Below, piece by piece: positions 8,005 through 16,269 of a stretch of DNA of 25,239 nucleotides (within the stretch, counting starts at the first letter, position 1; the number at the start of each line of letters is the position of its first letter). Source of the stretch: Deltaproteobacteria bacterium (GTDB lineage Bacteria; Myxococcota; UBA796; SXON01). The notes beneath the pieces were generated by a model. That model did no database searches and had not been told where the DNA came from. It worked only from the letters and a program-made list of their open reading frames with translations. The position numbers and the translations under genes were made by a program. The DNA lies in NCBI GenBank assembly GCA_947483545.1, contig CANKNP010000023.1, forward strand, positions 1 to 25,239, read 5' to 3'.

Positions 8005-9336
8005 GTGTCGTTGGACCGGACGCCACGGCTACGCCGCAACACGCGCAAGGACTACTCGCAGCTCGTGGACTTTCCGGTCGAGATCGTCGGTCGGGACCAC
8101 CAGATTCGGCGTTTTTCCTACGACGAGTCGGTGCGGCTCTACCACCGGCGCATCGCCTCGGCGGCCTTACGCTACGACGAGCCAGAGGTGATCGACGCCG
8201 AGGTCCATCACTGTCGCGCCCGGGTAGAGCAGCTTCGTCGCAGCTTTTTGGAGCATCACGGCTGGCATGAACTCCGGTCCCAGCAGACCGGCACCGTGTG
8301 CGGTACGCCTCTCGCGGCGGAGATCGCCGCCTTTTTACGCCGCGTCTTCGTCGAAGAGGTCGAGACCCTGGCGACGCTCGGCATCACCCGGGTTGAAGGC
8401 GAGGGCGGCGATGCGTGCTTCTTGCAGTTCCCGGAGTCCGGCCACAGCTACACGCTCTACGCGTGGCGTCTGGACGCGGCAGGTCGGGAGGCGGCTGATC
8501 GGGTCAAAGAGCGGCTCCTCACCGCTCCTTTGGGCGAGGGCGTAGAGCGGGCGCTGGTGGCATGGGAGTGCCCTGACGTCGCCCTGGTGCTCGCGGGTTC
8601 CACCGAGTGGTCCGGCCCGCAGAGCGCAGAGGTGCTGGACCCGGAGGACGCGCCTGCCACTGCGGGGCGGGATCCGTGGCTGGATGCGATGCGGGCGCTG
8701 TTTGACGGGCGCATCCCCGTCGCGTTGGCGGGCCTCGAAGCGGGCGCGGACCGGCAGCCGGGCCGTCGAGTGCTCACGCAGGCGGCGGCCCTGGTCTGCC
8801 TCCTGGATCAGCAGCCTGAACGTGCAGAACTGGACGCCCGGTATGGCTTGCTTCATCACCCGGGCGATGCGCTCCTCTCCCACCTGCTCCTGGTCGCGTT
8901 GTGTCGGAGCGGCCGGCTGGCTGAGGCGCGTGCCCTGCTGCCGGCCCACGTCGCCGCCCACGAGCAACAACCGTTGGCGATCCTGCTCGAGGCTACTTTT
9001 GCGCTGCGCTCGTTGAGAGTGCTCCGCGCCTGGCGGCGCTACTCGGAGCTGTACCGGCGCGCGGGGAATGAGGGCCGCTTCGTCGCCCGCGCGACGCTGG
9101 CCGGCCTCGTGGTGATTCTCCGCGGTGCGAGCGGACTTGTCTTGGGTCTTGCGCTCATGGCGGCTGGCGTCGTTGAGCCCCTGCTCGCGGTCTCGGGGCT
9201 AGCTCTGGGCGCAGCGGGTCTCCTGTGGATGCGCGCGCAGGCCTCTGCGGCGCTCTGTTCGGGGCGGTCCCGGCGCCTGAGGGTAATCTCGACTGAGCTG
9301 ATGCCGCGTGATCGCCGTGTTGAAGGCGGGCACTGA
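8005..9336 (+). CDS. Unknown protein with helical middle and two C-terminal membrane segments
   Basis: This 443-residue protein is not recognised. Residues 1-130 are charged, with a motif around FPVEIVGRDHQIRRFSYDESVRLYHRRIAS (residues 23-52), which reads like a conserved domain. Residues 130-200 include alternating strand-like segments (CFLQFPESG, VALVLAG). Residues 225-350 are Leu/Ala-rich helices resembling degenerate TPR-like repeats. Two hydrophobic segments at about 364-389 and 391-409 suggest a C-terminal membrane anchor, followed by a basic tail. The start is GTG 8005 or TTG 8011; GAGG at 8002-8005, 5 bases before the TTG, favours the TTG. The gene is 121 bases after the methyltransferase and converges on the M50 gene with 26 bases between them. 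Coding is supported by length, composition and absence of a better frame. Confidence 0.7.
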   Translation: MSLDRTPRLRRNTRKDYSQLVDFPVEIVGRDHQIRRFSYDESVRLYHRRIASAALRYDEPEVIDAEVHHCRARVEQLRRSFLEHHGWHELRSQQTGTVCGTPLAAEIAAFLRRVFVEEVETLATLGITRVEGEGGDACFLQFPESGHSYTLYAWRLDAAGREAADRVKERLLTAPLGEGVERALVAWECPDVALVLAGSTEWSGPQSAEVLDPEDAPATAGRDPWLDAMRALFDGRIPVALAGLEAGADRQPGRRVLTQAAALVCLLDQQPERAELDARYGLLHHPGDALLSHLLLVALCRSGRLAEARALLPAHVAAHEQQPLAILLEATFALRSLRVLRAWRRYSELYRRAGNEGRFVARATLAGLVVILRGASGLVLGLALMAAGVVEPLLAVSGLALGAAGLLWMRAQASAALCSGRSRRLRVISTELMPRDRRVEGGH

Positions 9337-9362
9337 GCCACTCGGCGCCTCGCCGTCTCCCG

Positions 9363-10004
9363 TCAGCGCCCGAGGATCTGGAGCGCGCGCATCAGCGACA
9401 AGGCCGCTACGATGCCCAGAAACACCATACCGCTCTGCCAGGCGAACCACACTACACCCGCGGCCATCACGATGGAGACGTAAGCGGTGGTCCGGAGCGC
9501 CCACGGCGGCGGCTTCTTCATCGAGAGCAGGTGGAACAGTATCCAGCCACCGTCGAGGGGGTACATCGGCACGAGGTTGAAGAGGGACCAGAAGATGTTG
9601 ATCGCGGTGAGCTGAAACACCCAGCTCGTGAGCTCTGAGTTCCCGATCGGGGTGGCCGCCAGCATGAGGATGCCGCCGACGGCGCCCAGGGCCAGCCCGG
9701 CGAGCGGCCCGGCGAACGAAACAAACAGGCCCTGGCGGGCGGTCTTCGTGTGGGCGTGGGCGGTCAAGCCGCCAAATCCGTGAAGCGTGATCGAGATCGG
9801 GAACAGCCGATACCGCCGCGCCAACAGGGCGTGGCCCAGCTCGTGGACGAGGATCGAGCCGAAGACAGTCAGCGCATAGAGCAGGCCGCGTACCAGGCCC
9901 TCCGTGCCGTCCCGTGAGCCCTGGAGCGTGAGCAGCGCAAGGACCAACAACGCAGTGAAATCGACGGCCACGGGGAAGCCGAAAGCCGAACCAAGCTGGA
10001 TCAT
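9363..10004 (-). CDS. M50 family site-2-type intramembrane metalloprotease
   Basis: This 213-residue polytopic membrane protein carries both M50 signatures: HELGH at residues 54-58 (His54, Glu55, His58) inside a hydrophobic helix, and NLVPMYPLDGG at 143-153, whose Asp151 is the third zinc ligand. A FAGPLAGL segment at 98-105 is also typical of the family. There is no PDZ or CBS domain, so it belongs to the compact class. Such proteases cut transmembrane helices of regulators or maturing proteins within the membrane. The ATG overlaps the stop of the upstream gene as ATGA (10001-10004), indicating translational coupling. It is the last gene of a three-gene minus-strand operon. The substrate is unknown, but the coupled single-span protein is a candidate. 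Confidence 0.9.
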   Translation of the reverse strand: MIQLGSAFGFPVAVDFTALLVLALLTLQGSRDGTEGLVRGLLYALTVFGSILVHELGHALLARRYRLFPISITLHGFGGLTAHAHTKTARQGLFVSFAGPLAGLALGAVGGILMLAATPIGNSELTSWVFQLTAINIFWSLFNLVPMYPLDGGWILFHLLSMKKPPPWALRTTAYVSIVMAAGVVWFAWQSGMVFLGIVAALSLMRALQILGR

Positions 10005-10513
10005 CTGGGGCGAACCTGGGAAGTGTTGGAGACGTCGATGGTGGGCGTGGGCCCTTCCGGTGTGAAGGGCAGGAGTCCGAAAGCCGCCGCCCAGCCGAGC
10101 GCCGCAACCCCGGCCAGCACGACCGACACCGCGGCGTAAGCGTTGGCGCTAAGCCCAAAACCGTCGCCGAGCCCCCGGAGCGCCTCGACATCGCGCTGGA
10201 GGGCACGGGCTAGTCGCTCCTGCGCCACGAGGCGAGCTTCAAGCTCCGCTAACAACAGCTCGCTCGGGCCGGGTGGCGCTGGCGGTTCGGCGCCACGTTG
10301 CCGCATCCAGGCTTCCAGCTCCGGCCGAAGCGTATGGAGCGGCGCCCGGGCGAGCGCGAAGCCGACCTTGAGCGGATTCTCTTCGTTTAGACTATCGAAA
10401 AGCTCGACCGTTCCGCGCGCACCCCGCTGCTGATCGAGGGCCGCGAGCAGGGCCTGAGTGTCGGGGGAGTGGCGCATTCCCCGGCAGATAAGCACTTCGG
10501 CGCGCCTCGGCAC
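10001..10513 (-). CDS. Coiled-coil protein with one C-terminal transmembrane segment
   Basis: This 170-residue protein is not recognised. Residues 13-75 are a mixed helical region, 75-84 a Pro-rich hinge, 85-113 a Leu/Glu/Arg heptad-like coiled coil, and about 125-150 a single hydrophobic span followed by a ~20-residue tail. The start is ambiguous: GTG 10513 lies 6 bases from the upstream stop, an in-frame GTG at 10495 has GAGG about 8 bases before it, and an ATG lies at 10477. It sits between the GT-C-like gene and the M50 protease and overlaps the latter by 4 bases. Single-span proteins coupled to M50 proteases are often substrates or partners, which is inference here. Alternatively it may only share the operon. 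Confidence 0.7.
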   Translation of the reverse strand: MPRRAEVLICRGMRHSPDTQALLAALDQQRGARGTVELFDSLNEENPLKVGFALARAPLHTLRPELEAWMRQRGAEPPAPPGPSELLLAELEARLVAQERLARALQRDVEALRGLGDGFGLSANAYAAVSVVLAGVAALGWAAAFGLLPFTPEGPTPTIDVSNTSQVRPR

Positions 10514-10519
10514 CGATGA

Positions 10520-12469
10520 TCAGCGCGAAGGGGCGGTGAGCGCGGCCGCCACTTCGGTGAGGCGCGCTGGGCTCCAGACCGCGTCTTCGGTAGACGGCCG
10601 AAATTCGCCTCGTAGATCCCATAGGACGGTGCTGCGCTGCATCGCCGCCGGCTCAGCGCCGACCACACGCGTGACCGCGGCGACGCCGTCGTGGATCTCG
10701 CTGGCCGGAACCGGACGGGGCGGCTCATTCGGCCCGCGCGACTCACGGACGCTGTGTAGCAGATCGAGCCGGAGCAGCACCCAGCGGTAGCCAAGCGCCT
10801 CGACCGCGAGCCGATCATCGGCCTCAAAGGAGCGGATACGGGCCGGATCGACCGGGGCCGACCTGAGCGCCCGGAGCCATTGATTGTCCATCAGCCGCTT
10901 GAAAGGGGGCGGCCAGAACGCTGGCGCCGATTCGCCCATGCCGCCGAGGGTAGGGAGCTGAACGCGGGTCTGCCACATCAAGAGGTCGGACTGGATCCGC
11001 ATGGGCAGGGTGATCAGCGCGCCACCACCGAGCTCCTCGAGCAGCAATGGCGGGCGCACATCGTGAGCGGGCGCGGGCCAGGTGCCCCGAAACAGGCAGC
11101 CCAGCAAGGCAAGCGCGCCGAGAGCGCCAAGTCGCTCGCGCCGCGCGCCGACCCAGCCGGCTACGAGGAGCGAGGCGGGGATGAAGCTGATGAGCACCAC
11201 CCGATAGGGGAACCAGAGTCGGCGGAAGAACGGATCGAGGTGGTGGAGCGCGAGGTAGGGGAGGTTCTTGACCTCCAGCTCCGAGGTGACCGGAATCACC
11301 GCCCCCAATGCCCAGATCAGGAGCCAGAAGAAGCAGAATGCGTAACGGCGACGCGCGGCCAAGACCGTCGGTCCCAAGAGCCCCAACCCGAGCCCGAGGA
11401 GCCAGGCGGGCTGGGTCAAGAGCGGCTCGCCTTGGCTCTCCATCTGCCACAACCCCATGCCTTCGGGTGGCACATTGTTGGCCAGCGCGGCGGGTAGATC
11501 CGTGAGACTACGCGCGGCGGTGGGCGCCGCTCCGGGCACCGAACCGTCTCCGAGCGCGCCGATCATCGGCAGGGCCGCGGGCAGGACCAGGAGCGCGCAG
11601 ACACCGACCGCAAACGCCAGCTTCTGGACCATCGACCGGATCTCGCCGGGCGCCGAACGCGCTGCCCATAGGCGCTCCACGTACAATGGCGCCAGAAGAA
11701 AACTCAGGAAGTAGATGAAGAACCAGTAGGTCCAGCCCGAAGCGGCCATCGCCAGGCCGAGCCCCATCGCGTCGCGCCGCCAGTGCTCCGTCCCTGTCCG
11801 TTCGGCGCGAAAGAGTCGTAAGAAGAAGTAAAGTGCGGCGGGTGGGGCCCAGAGAAAGGCCTGCGTCGGCCGGCCAGCGGCGATCTCGAAGAGCAGTGCA
11901 GGGTTGCTCATCCACAAAAAAGTGGCGGCACAGGCGGAAAAACCATCGCCCAGGACCTCTCGCGCCAGCGGGCGGAAGCAGAGGGCGTTCCCGAGCATCA
12001 TCAGGAACACCCAGGTTGGAAAGTAACGATCCCCGAGCACCCACTGGAGAGGCACGCTCAGCACCGCGTCGACGAAGTTGTTGCCGGTGTGCGCGAAGAT
12101 CTCCTTGCCGTGGGGAAAAAAGAACAGGTTGGTGAAGGAGGGATCGCCGAGCTGCTCGATGGCGACCCGGATCCACCAGAAGAACCACCACGTGCCAAAG
12201 GCGTCCGCCCCATCGCCGACCATCGCCGCCGGCCGCAGCGCCGCGGGGGTGACGGTCACCAGGGCGACCAGCAGGTAGGCCAACATTTCGAGTCGCCGGT
12301 CGACCCCCGGCAGCGCCGGCAGGAGGCTGTCGGCCGCCGCCCGCGCCCACGAGGCCGGGTTAAGCGCCGCCGAGGCTGTGTGCCGGTCCGCTGGCATCCG
12401 CGCGTCTATCCGGCCGGTCCGGCTGCGGCTCGGGTGCCAGCCGTCGCGGCCGACCGGCGAGCCGGGCAT
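10520..12469 (-). CDS. GT-C-like polytopic membrane protein (possible glycosyltransferase)
   Basis: This 649-residue protein has about ten to eleven hydrophobic spans between residues 60 and 465, then a soluble C-terminal domain of about 180 residues. The first outer loop after the first span contains GDGADAFGTWWFFWW (about residues 85-99). Acidic residues there are typical of GT-C glycosyltransferases, which use polyprenyl-phosphate sugars at the outer membrane face. Overall layout and length fit the uncharacterised GT-C-like membrane proteins frequent in Deltaproteobacteria. No definite donor or acceptor motif is seen. The ATG at 12469 gives an Arg-rich leader. A second in-frame ATG at 12397 would give a more natural N-terminus and leave more room for divergent promoters. 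It leads the operon with the coiled-coil and M50 genes. Confidence 0.75.
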   Translation of the reverse strand: MPGSPVGRDGWHPSRSRTGRIDARMPADRHTASAALNPASWARAAADSLLPALPGVDRRLEMLAYLLVALVTVTPAALRPAAMVGDGADAFGTWWFFWWIRVAIEQLGDPSFTNLFFFPHGKEIFAHTGNNFVDAVLSVPLQWVLGDRYFPTWVFLMMLGNALCFRPLAREVLGDGFSACAATFLWMSNPALLFEIAAGRPTQAFLWAPPAALYFFLRLFRAERTGTEHWRRDAMGLGLAMAASGWTYWFFIYFLSFLLAPLYVERLWAARSAPGEIRSMVQKLAFAVGVCALLVLPAALPMIGALGDGSVPGAAPTAARSLTDLPAALANNVPPEGMGLWQMESQGEPLLTQPAWLLGLGLGLLGPTVLAARRRYAFCFFWLLIWALGAVIPVTSELEVKNLPYLALHHLDPFFRRLWFPYRVVLISFIPASLLVAGWVGARRERLGALGALALLGCLFRGTWPAPAHDVRPPLLLEELGGGALITLPMRIQSDLLMWQTRVQLPTLGGMGESAPAFWPPPFKRLMDNQWLRALRSAPVDPARIRSFEADDRLAVEALGYRWVLLRLDLLHSVRESRGPNEPPRPVPASEIHDGVAAVTRVVGAEPAAMQRSTVLWDLRGEFRPSTEDAVWSPARLTEVAAALTAPSR

Positions 12470-12494
12470 CTCCCTCGATCGTCACGGAGCCGTC

Positions 12495-12953
12495 TTGCCC
12501 CCGCCCATCAACCGTTTGAACCTACGAATCTGCCCGGCGGATCCCGCGCGGGCGGACGCCGAGGCGCTGCTCGACCGCTGGACGGACGCGGGGATCGGGC
12601 GGGACAACCTGGTGGAAGGCGGAGTGTTGCGCATTCGCGCCGTCCAGATGCCGGGCACGACCTTCCTGAGCTGCGGCCAGGGTGGTTTTCGCACGCTCTG
12701 TCCTAACGAAGGACGGCCAATCCTGGAGTTTTCCCGGGTGCTCACGGCCTGGCGCGCCGGTGGCCCGCGGGAGCTCTTTTGTGGGTGCGGGCAGGTGCAC
12801 GATCTGCAGGACCTCTGTTTCGTACCTTCGGCCGCTTTCGCGCGGAGCTGGATCGAGGCGGTCGGCGCCGACACCGATCGGCTCCATCCCGACGCGCTGC
12901 CGCTCGCCGAAGCGGCGTGGGGAGGAGCGCGATTTGTGGCCCACCGGGGCTGA
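12495..12953 (+). CDS. Small Cys-rich protein, possible zinc-binding fold, unknown function
   Basis: The start chosen is TTG 12495, with GGAG at 12486-12489 and a 5-base spacer, giving 152 residues. Longer upstream starts would overlap the divergent gene. Five cysteines stand out: Cys60, Cys69, the pair Cys96-Gly-Cys98 in LFCGCGQVHDL, and Cys108. This spacing could hold a zinc ion, but it is not a standard C-x2-C zinc ribbon. There is no signal peptide or membrane span. I do not recognise the family. It lies 155 bases upstream of lon on the same strand, so it may share regulation with lon, although lon has its own good ribosome binding site. Confidence 0.7.
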   Translation: MPPPINRLNLRICPADPARADAEALLDRWTDAGIGRDNLVEGGVLRIRAVQMPGTTFLSCGQGGFRTLCPNEGRPILEFSRVLTAWRAGGPRELFCGCGQVHDLQDLCFVPSAAFARSWIEAVGADTDRLHPDALPLAEAAWGGARFVAHRG

Positions 12954-13108
12954 TGCGCCCCGGGATCACGAATCTCTACGCTTCGTGTCGGAGCCGGCGC
13001 TTGCCCCGGCCGCGCTTGGGGATAGCTTCGTGCCCGAGGACGCGGGACCCACCCGTGACCTTCGGCTCTGGGCCTGCCGCGGCGACGGCCTACCGACTCG
13101 GAGACACC

Positions 13109-15571
13109 ATGGCTTTTGACCCGTCAAATTTCGACCAGAACACGCCGCCTTCCCTTCCTTCGGAGATGAGCCTTCCCATTCTGGCGATTCGCAACACGGT
13201 AATCTTTCCGATGATCGCGTTCCCGATCAACGTGGGGCGTGAGAAGTCCCTCGAGGCGGTGGAGCGCGCGCTGGCCGGCGACAAGCTCCTGGGGATCGTG
13301 GCCCAGCAGGACGCGAAGAACGAAGATCCCGACGTCAACGAGCTCTACTCCACGGGCACCGTGGTGAAGATCCTCAAGTCGGTCAAGATGCCGGGCAGCA
13401 AACAGAACGTCATCATCCAGGGTCTCGCCCGGATCAAGGTGGAGAAGTGGGAGGCCACCGATACGACGCTCCGAGCGCACGTCAAGGTCTTCCCCGAGAG
13501 CACCGAGTCCACGCCCGAGCTCGAGTCGCTCATGTCTACGATGCGCGAGCTCGCTCAGAAGATCATTGACCTTTCTCCTCATATACCGCCCGAGGCGAGC
13601 TTCCTGGTCCGCTCGATCGACAACCCGGGCATCCTCGCCGATGTGGTGGCCTCCAACCTCTCGATCGGCGTCGAGGAGAAGCAGGAGCTGCTCGACACCC
13701 TGGACACCCGCGAGCGGATGACCCGGGTCATCGCGCTCCTCAACAAGGAGATCCAGGTCCTGGAGCTGTCCAACAAGATCCAGACCGAGGTCAAGGGCGA
13801 AATGGACAAGGCCCAGCGGGAGTATTTCCTGCGTGAGCAGCTCAAGGCCATTCAGAAGGAGCTCGGCGAGTTCGACGATCGGCAGGAGGAGTTCGAGGAT
13901 CTCAAGAAGAGCATCAAGAAAGCCCGGATGCCGAAAGATGTCGAAAAGACAGCCTTCAAAGAGCTAAAGCGTATGAGTCGTATGAGCCCCGGGGCCGCGG
14001 AGTACACGGTCAGCCGCACCTACATCGACTGGCTGGTGGAGATGCCGTGGCAGCTCTCGTCCGAAGACGCGATGGACATCGACGAGGCCGGCCGCATCTT
14101 CGATGAAGACCACTACGGCTTGGAGAAGGTCAAGAAGCGCCTGTTGGAGTATCTCGCCGTGCGGAAGCTCAAGAAGGACATGAAGGGGCCGATCTTGTGC
14201 CTCGTCGGTCCGCCGGGCGTCGGCAAGACCTCGTTGGCCAAGTCGGTCGCCCGCGCCGTGGGCCGGAAGCTCGTGCGGGTGAGCCTGGGCGGCGTCCGAG
14301 ACGAAGCCGAAATTCGTGGGCATCGCCGTACCTATATTGGCGCCCTGCCCGGGAAGGTGGTCAAAGGCATCAAGAAGGCCGGCACCAACAACCCGGTGTT
14401 TGTGCTCGACGAAATCGACAAGCTGGGCGCGGACTACCGCGGGGACCCATCGTCCGCCCTGCTGGAGGTGCTCGATCCGGAGCAGAACGACACCTTCAAC
14501 GACCACTACCTGGACGTCCCCTTCGACCTGTCCAAGGTGCTGTTCATCGCCACGGCCAACCTCGCCGATCCCATCCCCGGGCCGCTGCGTGACCGTATGG
14601 AGATCATCGATATCCCGGGCTACACCCTCGAAGAGAAGCTCAAGATCGCGCGCGGGCACCTCCTCCCAGAGGCGCTGGTGGACCACGGTCTCTCCGAGAA
14701 GGCCCTCTCGATCTCGGACACCGCCTTCAAGTTCCTGATCGGCGGCTACACGCGTGAGGCCGGTGTTCGAAGCCTCAAACGAGAGGTCGCGGCCCTGTGT
14801 CGTTGGGTCGCCAAGGAGGTGGCCTCGGGCCGGCTCTCGACTGAACTCGAGATCACGATCGAGAAGATCGAGGAGATCCGAGGGCCTATCCACTTCTTCC
14901 AGGAAGTGGCCGAGCGTACGGCGGTCGCGGGCGTTGCGACGGGCCTCGCATGGACCGCGGCGGGCGGCGACATCTTGTTCATCGAGGCCACGCGGATGAA
15001 GGGTAAGGGCCAGGTGCAGCTCACCGGCAGCCTCGGGGACGTGATGAAGGAGTCGGTGCGCGTCGCTTACTCCTACATCAAAGCCGCCGACAAAGAGCTC
15101 GGGATCGACCCGGACATCTTTGAGCAGGTAGATATCCACGTCCACGTGCCTTCGGGCGCGATCCCCAAGGACGGTCCGTCCGCGGGCGTCACCATGCTCA
15201 CCGCGATGGTGAGTCTGCTGACCGGGATCCGGATGGATCCTACGATCGCGATGACGGGCGAGGCGACCCTGCGTGGTGCGGTACTGCCGGTGGGTGGTGT
15301 CAAGGAGAAGGTGCTCGCGGCCCATCGGGCGGGGATCAAGACCGTGCTGCTCCCCGAGAAGTGTCGGAAGGACCTGATTGAGGTCCCCGAGGAGGTGCGG
15401 GCTGCCCTCACCTTCAAGTTCTGCAGCCGTATGGAAGAGGTGCTCGGATTCGCGCTCGGCGACGACAACCTGGCGGCTCGGCGCGCCGAGCTCGCGGTTG
15501 AGCTCGAACAACGGCGTATCCTTGCGGAGAGTCGGAAGAATGATCCGCCGAAGCCCGAGGTCCTCGCCTGA
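13109..15571 (+). CDS. lon: ATP-dependent Lon protease
   Basis: This is a full-length 820-residue LonA. The start is ATG 13109, with GGAG at 13100-13103 and a 5-base spacer; the frame is open further upstream but without Lon homology. The N-terminal substrate-binding LON domain begins with LPILAIRNTVIFP (about residues 22-34), followed by a coiled coil (about 225-275). The AAA+ module carries Walker A GPPGVGKT at 367-374, Walker B VFVLDEIDK about 65 residues later, and a sensor-type ATANLADPIP. The C-terminal protease domain has the Ser-Lys dyad: Ser691 in PKDGPSAG and Lys732 in GGVKEKV. Lon is a cytosolic hexamer that degrades misfolded and regulatory proteins. I could not identify a heat-shock promoter in the 155-base leader. 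The stop overlaps the probable CTG start of the next gene. Confidence 0.98.
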   Translation: MAFDPSNFDQNTPPSLPSEMSLPILAIRNTVIFPMIAFPINVGREKSLEAVERALAGDKLLGIVAQQDAKNEDPDVNELYSTGTVVKILKSVKMPGSKQNVIIQGLARIKVEKWEATDTTLRAHVKVFPESTESTPELESLMSTMRELAQKIIDLSPHIPPEASFLVRSIDNPGILADVVASNLSIGVEEKQELLDTLDTRERMTRVIALLNKEIQVLELSNKIQTEVKGEMDKAQREYFLREQLKAIQKELGEFDDRQEEFEDLKKSIKKARMPKDVEKTAFKELKRMSRMSPGAAEYTVSRTYIDWLVEMPWQLSSEDAMDIDEAGRIFDEDHYGLEKVKKRLLEYLAVRKLKKDMKGPILCLVGPPGVGKTSLAKSVARAVGRKLVRVSLGGVRDEAEIRGHRRTYIGALPGKVVKGIKKAGTNNPVFVLDEIDKLGADYRGDPSSALLEVLDPEQNDTFNDHYLDVPFDLSKVLFIATANLADPIPGPLRDRMEIIDIPGYTLEEKLKIARGHLLPEALVDHGLSEKALSISDTAFKFLIGGYTREAGVRSLKREVAALCRWVAKEVASGRLSTELEITIEKIEEIRGPIHFFQEVAERTAVAGVATGLAWTAAGGDILFIEATRMKGKGQVQLTGSLGDVMKESVRVAYSYIKAADKELGIDPDIFEQVDIHVHVPSGAIPKDGPSAGVTMLTAMVSLLTGIRMDPTIAMTGEATLRGAVLPVGGVKEKVLAAHRAGIKTVLLPEKCRKDLIEVPEEVRAALTFKFCSRMEEVLGFALGDDNLAARRAELAVELEQRRILAESRKNDPPKPEVLA

Positions 15572-16158
15572 ACGACGCCGCCCGGCCGCCGTGGTGGACC
15601 GGGCTGCTCGCCGGGCTGGCCGCCTTCTATGCGCGGAGCTGGCGCGTGGAGCAGCCGCCCTGGCCCTGTGAGGGGCCGTGTGTGGTTGCTTTCTGGCACG
15701 AAGACCTGGTGCCGATGGTGTTGCTCCACGCGGGTCGCGGCCTCGTCGGTCTGACGAGTCGCAGCCAGGACGGCGCGATCATCGCCGGCGTGTTGTCCCG
15801 CCTCGGGTATGAGGTGCTTCGAGGTTCAAGCTCCCAAGGCGCTCTGGTGGCCCTTCGAAGCTGCGGGGCGGCGCTCAAGAGCGGCCGCTCTCCCGCGTTG
15901 GCGGTCGACGGTCCTCGGGGGCCCGCGTATCGCCTGCAGCCGGGAGCGGAGAGCCTTGCGAAGCTCGGCGGCGTGCCGGTGGTCTACGGGGTGGTGGAGG
16001 CGCCAGCCTGGCGGTTTGGCAGCTGGGATCGGATGAAGTTGCCGTGGCCGCTCGCGCGGGTCAAGGTCCGCTACGGGATCTGGCGCCCGGGAGAAGGGAG
16101 CTTGGAGGCGGTGATGCGCCAGGCGGCGGGGGTGGGTGCCGCTCCGCCGGCGGCCTGA
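15568..16158 (+). CDS. DUF374-type lysophospholipid acyltransferase family protein
   Basis: The protein matches the DUF374 / LPLAT pattern closely: AFWHEDLVPM, then LTSRSQDGAIIAGVLSRLGY, then RGSSSQGA, then AVDGPRGPAYRLQPGAESLAK. These are acyltransferases related to lipid A and phospholipid synthesis at the inner membrane. The substrate is probably a lysolipid or lipid A precursor. The first conventional start, GTG 15646, would cut off a hydrophobic N-terminal helix (WWTGLLAGLAAFYARSWRVE) that such proteins normally have. In the same frame, CTG 15568 overlaps the lon stop as CTGA and has GAGG 7 bases upstream. The frame is closed by TGA at 15541, so the start must lie between these points. 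From CTG the product is 196 residues, near the family length. Probably translationally coupled to lon. Confidence 0.85.
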   Translation: MNDAARPPWWTGLLAGLAAFYARSWRVEQPPWPCEGPCVVAFWHEDLVPMVLLHAGRGLVGLTSRSQDGAIIAGVLSRLGYEVLRGSSSQGALVALRSCGAALKSGRSPALAVDGPRGPAYRLQPGAESLAKLGGVPVVYGVVEAPAWRFGSWDRMKLPWPLARVKVRYGIWRPGEGSLEAVMRQAAGVGAAPPAA

Positions 16159-16214
16159 CGGCGCGCGAAGGGACCGGCGCCGCGGTCCACGAGGCACCGC
16201 CCGCGCCGCGCGTC

Positions 16215-16231
16215 GGGAGCTGAGGGCTCCC
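16215..16231 (+). terminator. Possible weak terminator hairpin
   Basis: GGGAGC (16215-16220) and GCTCCC (16226-16231) form a 6-bp stem with a 5-base loop, 57 bases after the acyltransferase stop. Only two T residues follow, so it would be a poor intrinsic terminator. It may be chance in GC-rich DNA. Confidence 0.3.
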
Positions 16232-16269
16232 TTAGGGCGGACGCCGACTGACGGTGCTAGGGTCCGCGG

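Noticed and set aside
12954..13108. Heat-shock (sigma32-like) promoter before lon
   Set aside because: CTTG and GGGGATAG segments are present, but order and spacing do not fit the CTTGAA / CCCCAT pattern.
13964..15511. 515-codon minus-strand frame opposite lon
   Set aside because: Fully inside the unmistakable lon coding sequence; long antisense frames are expected at this GC content.
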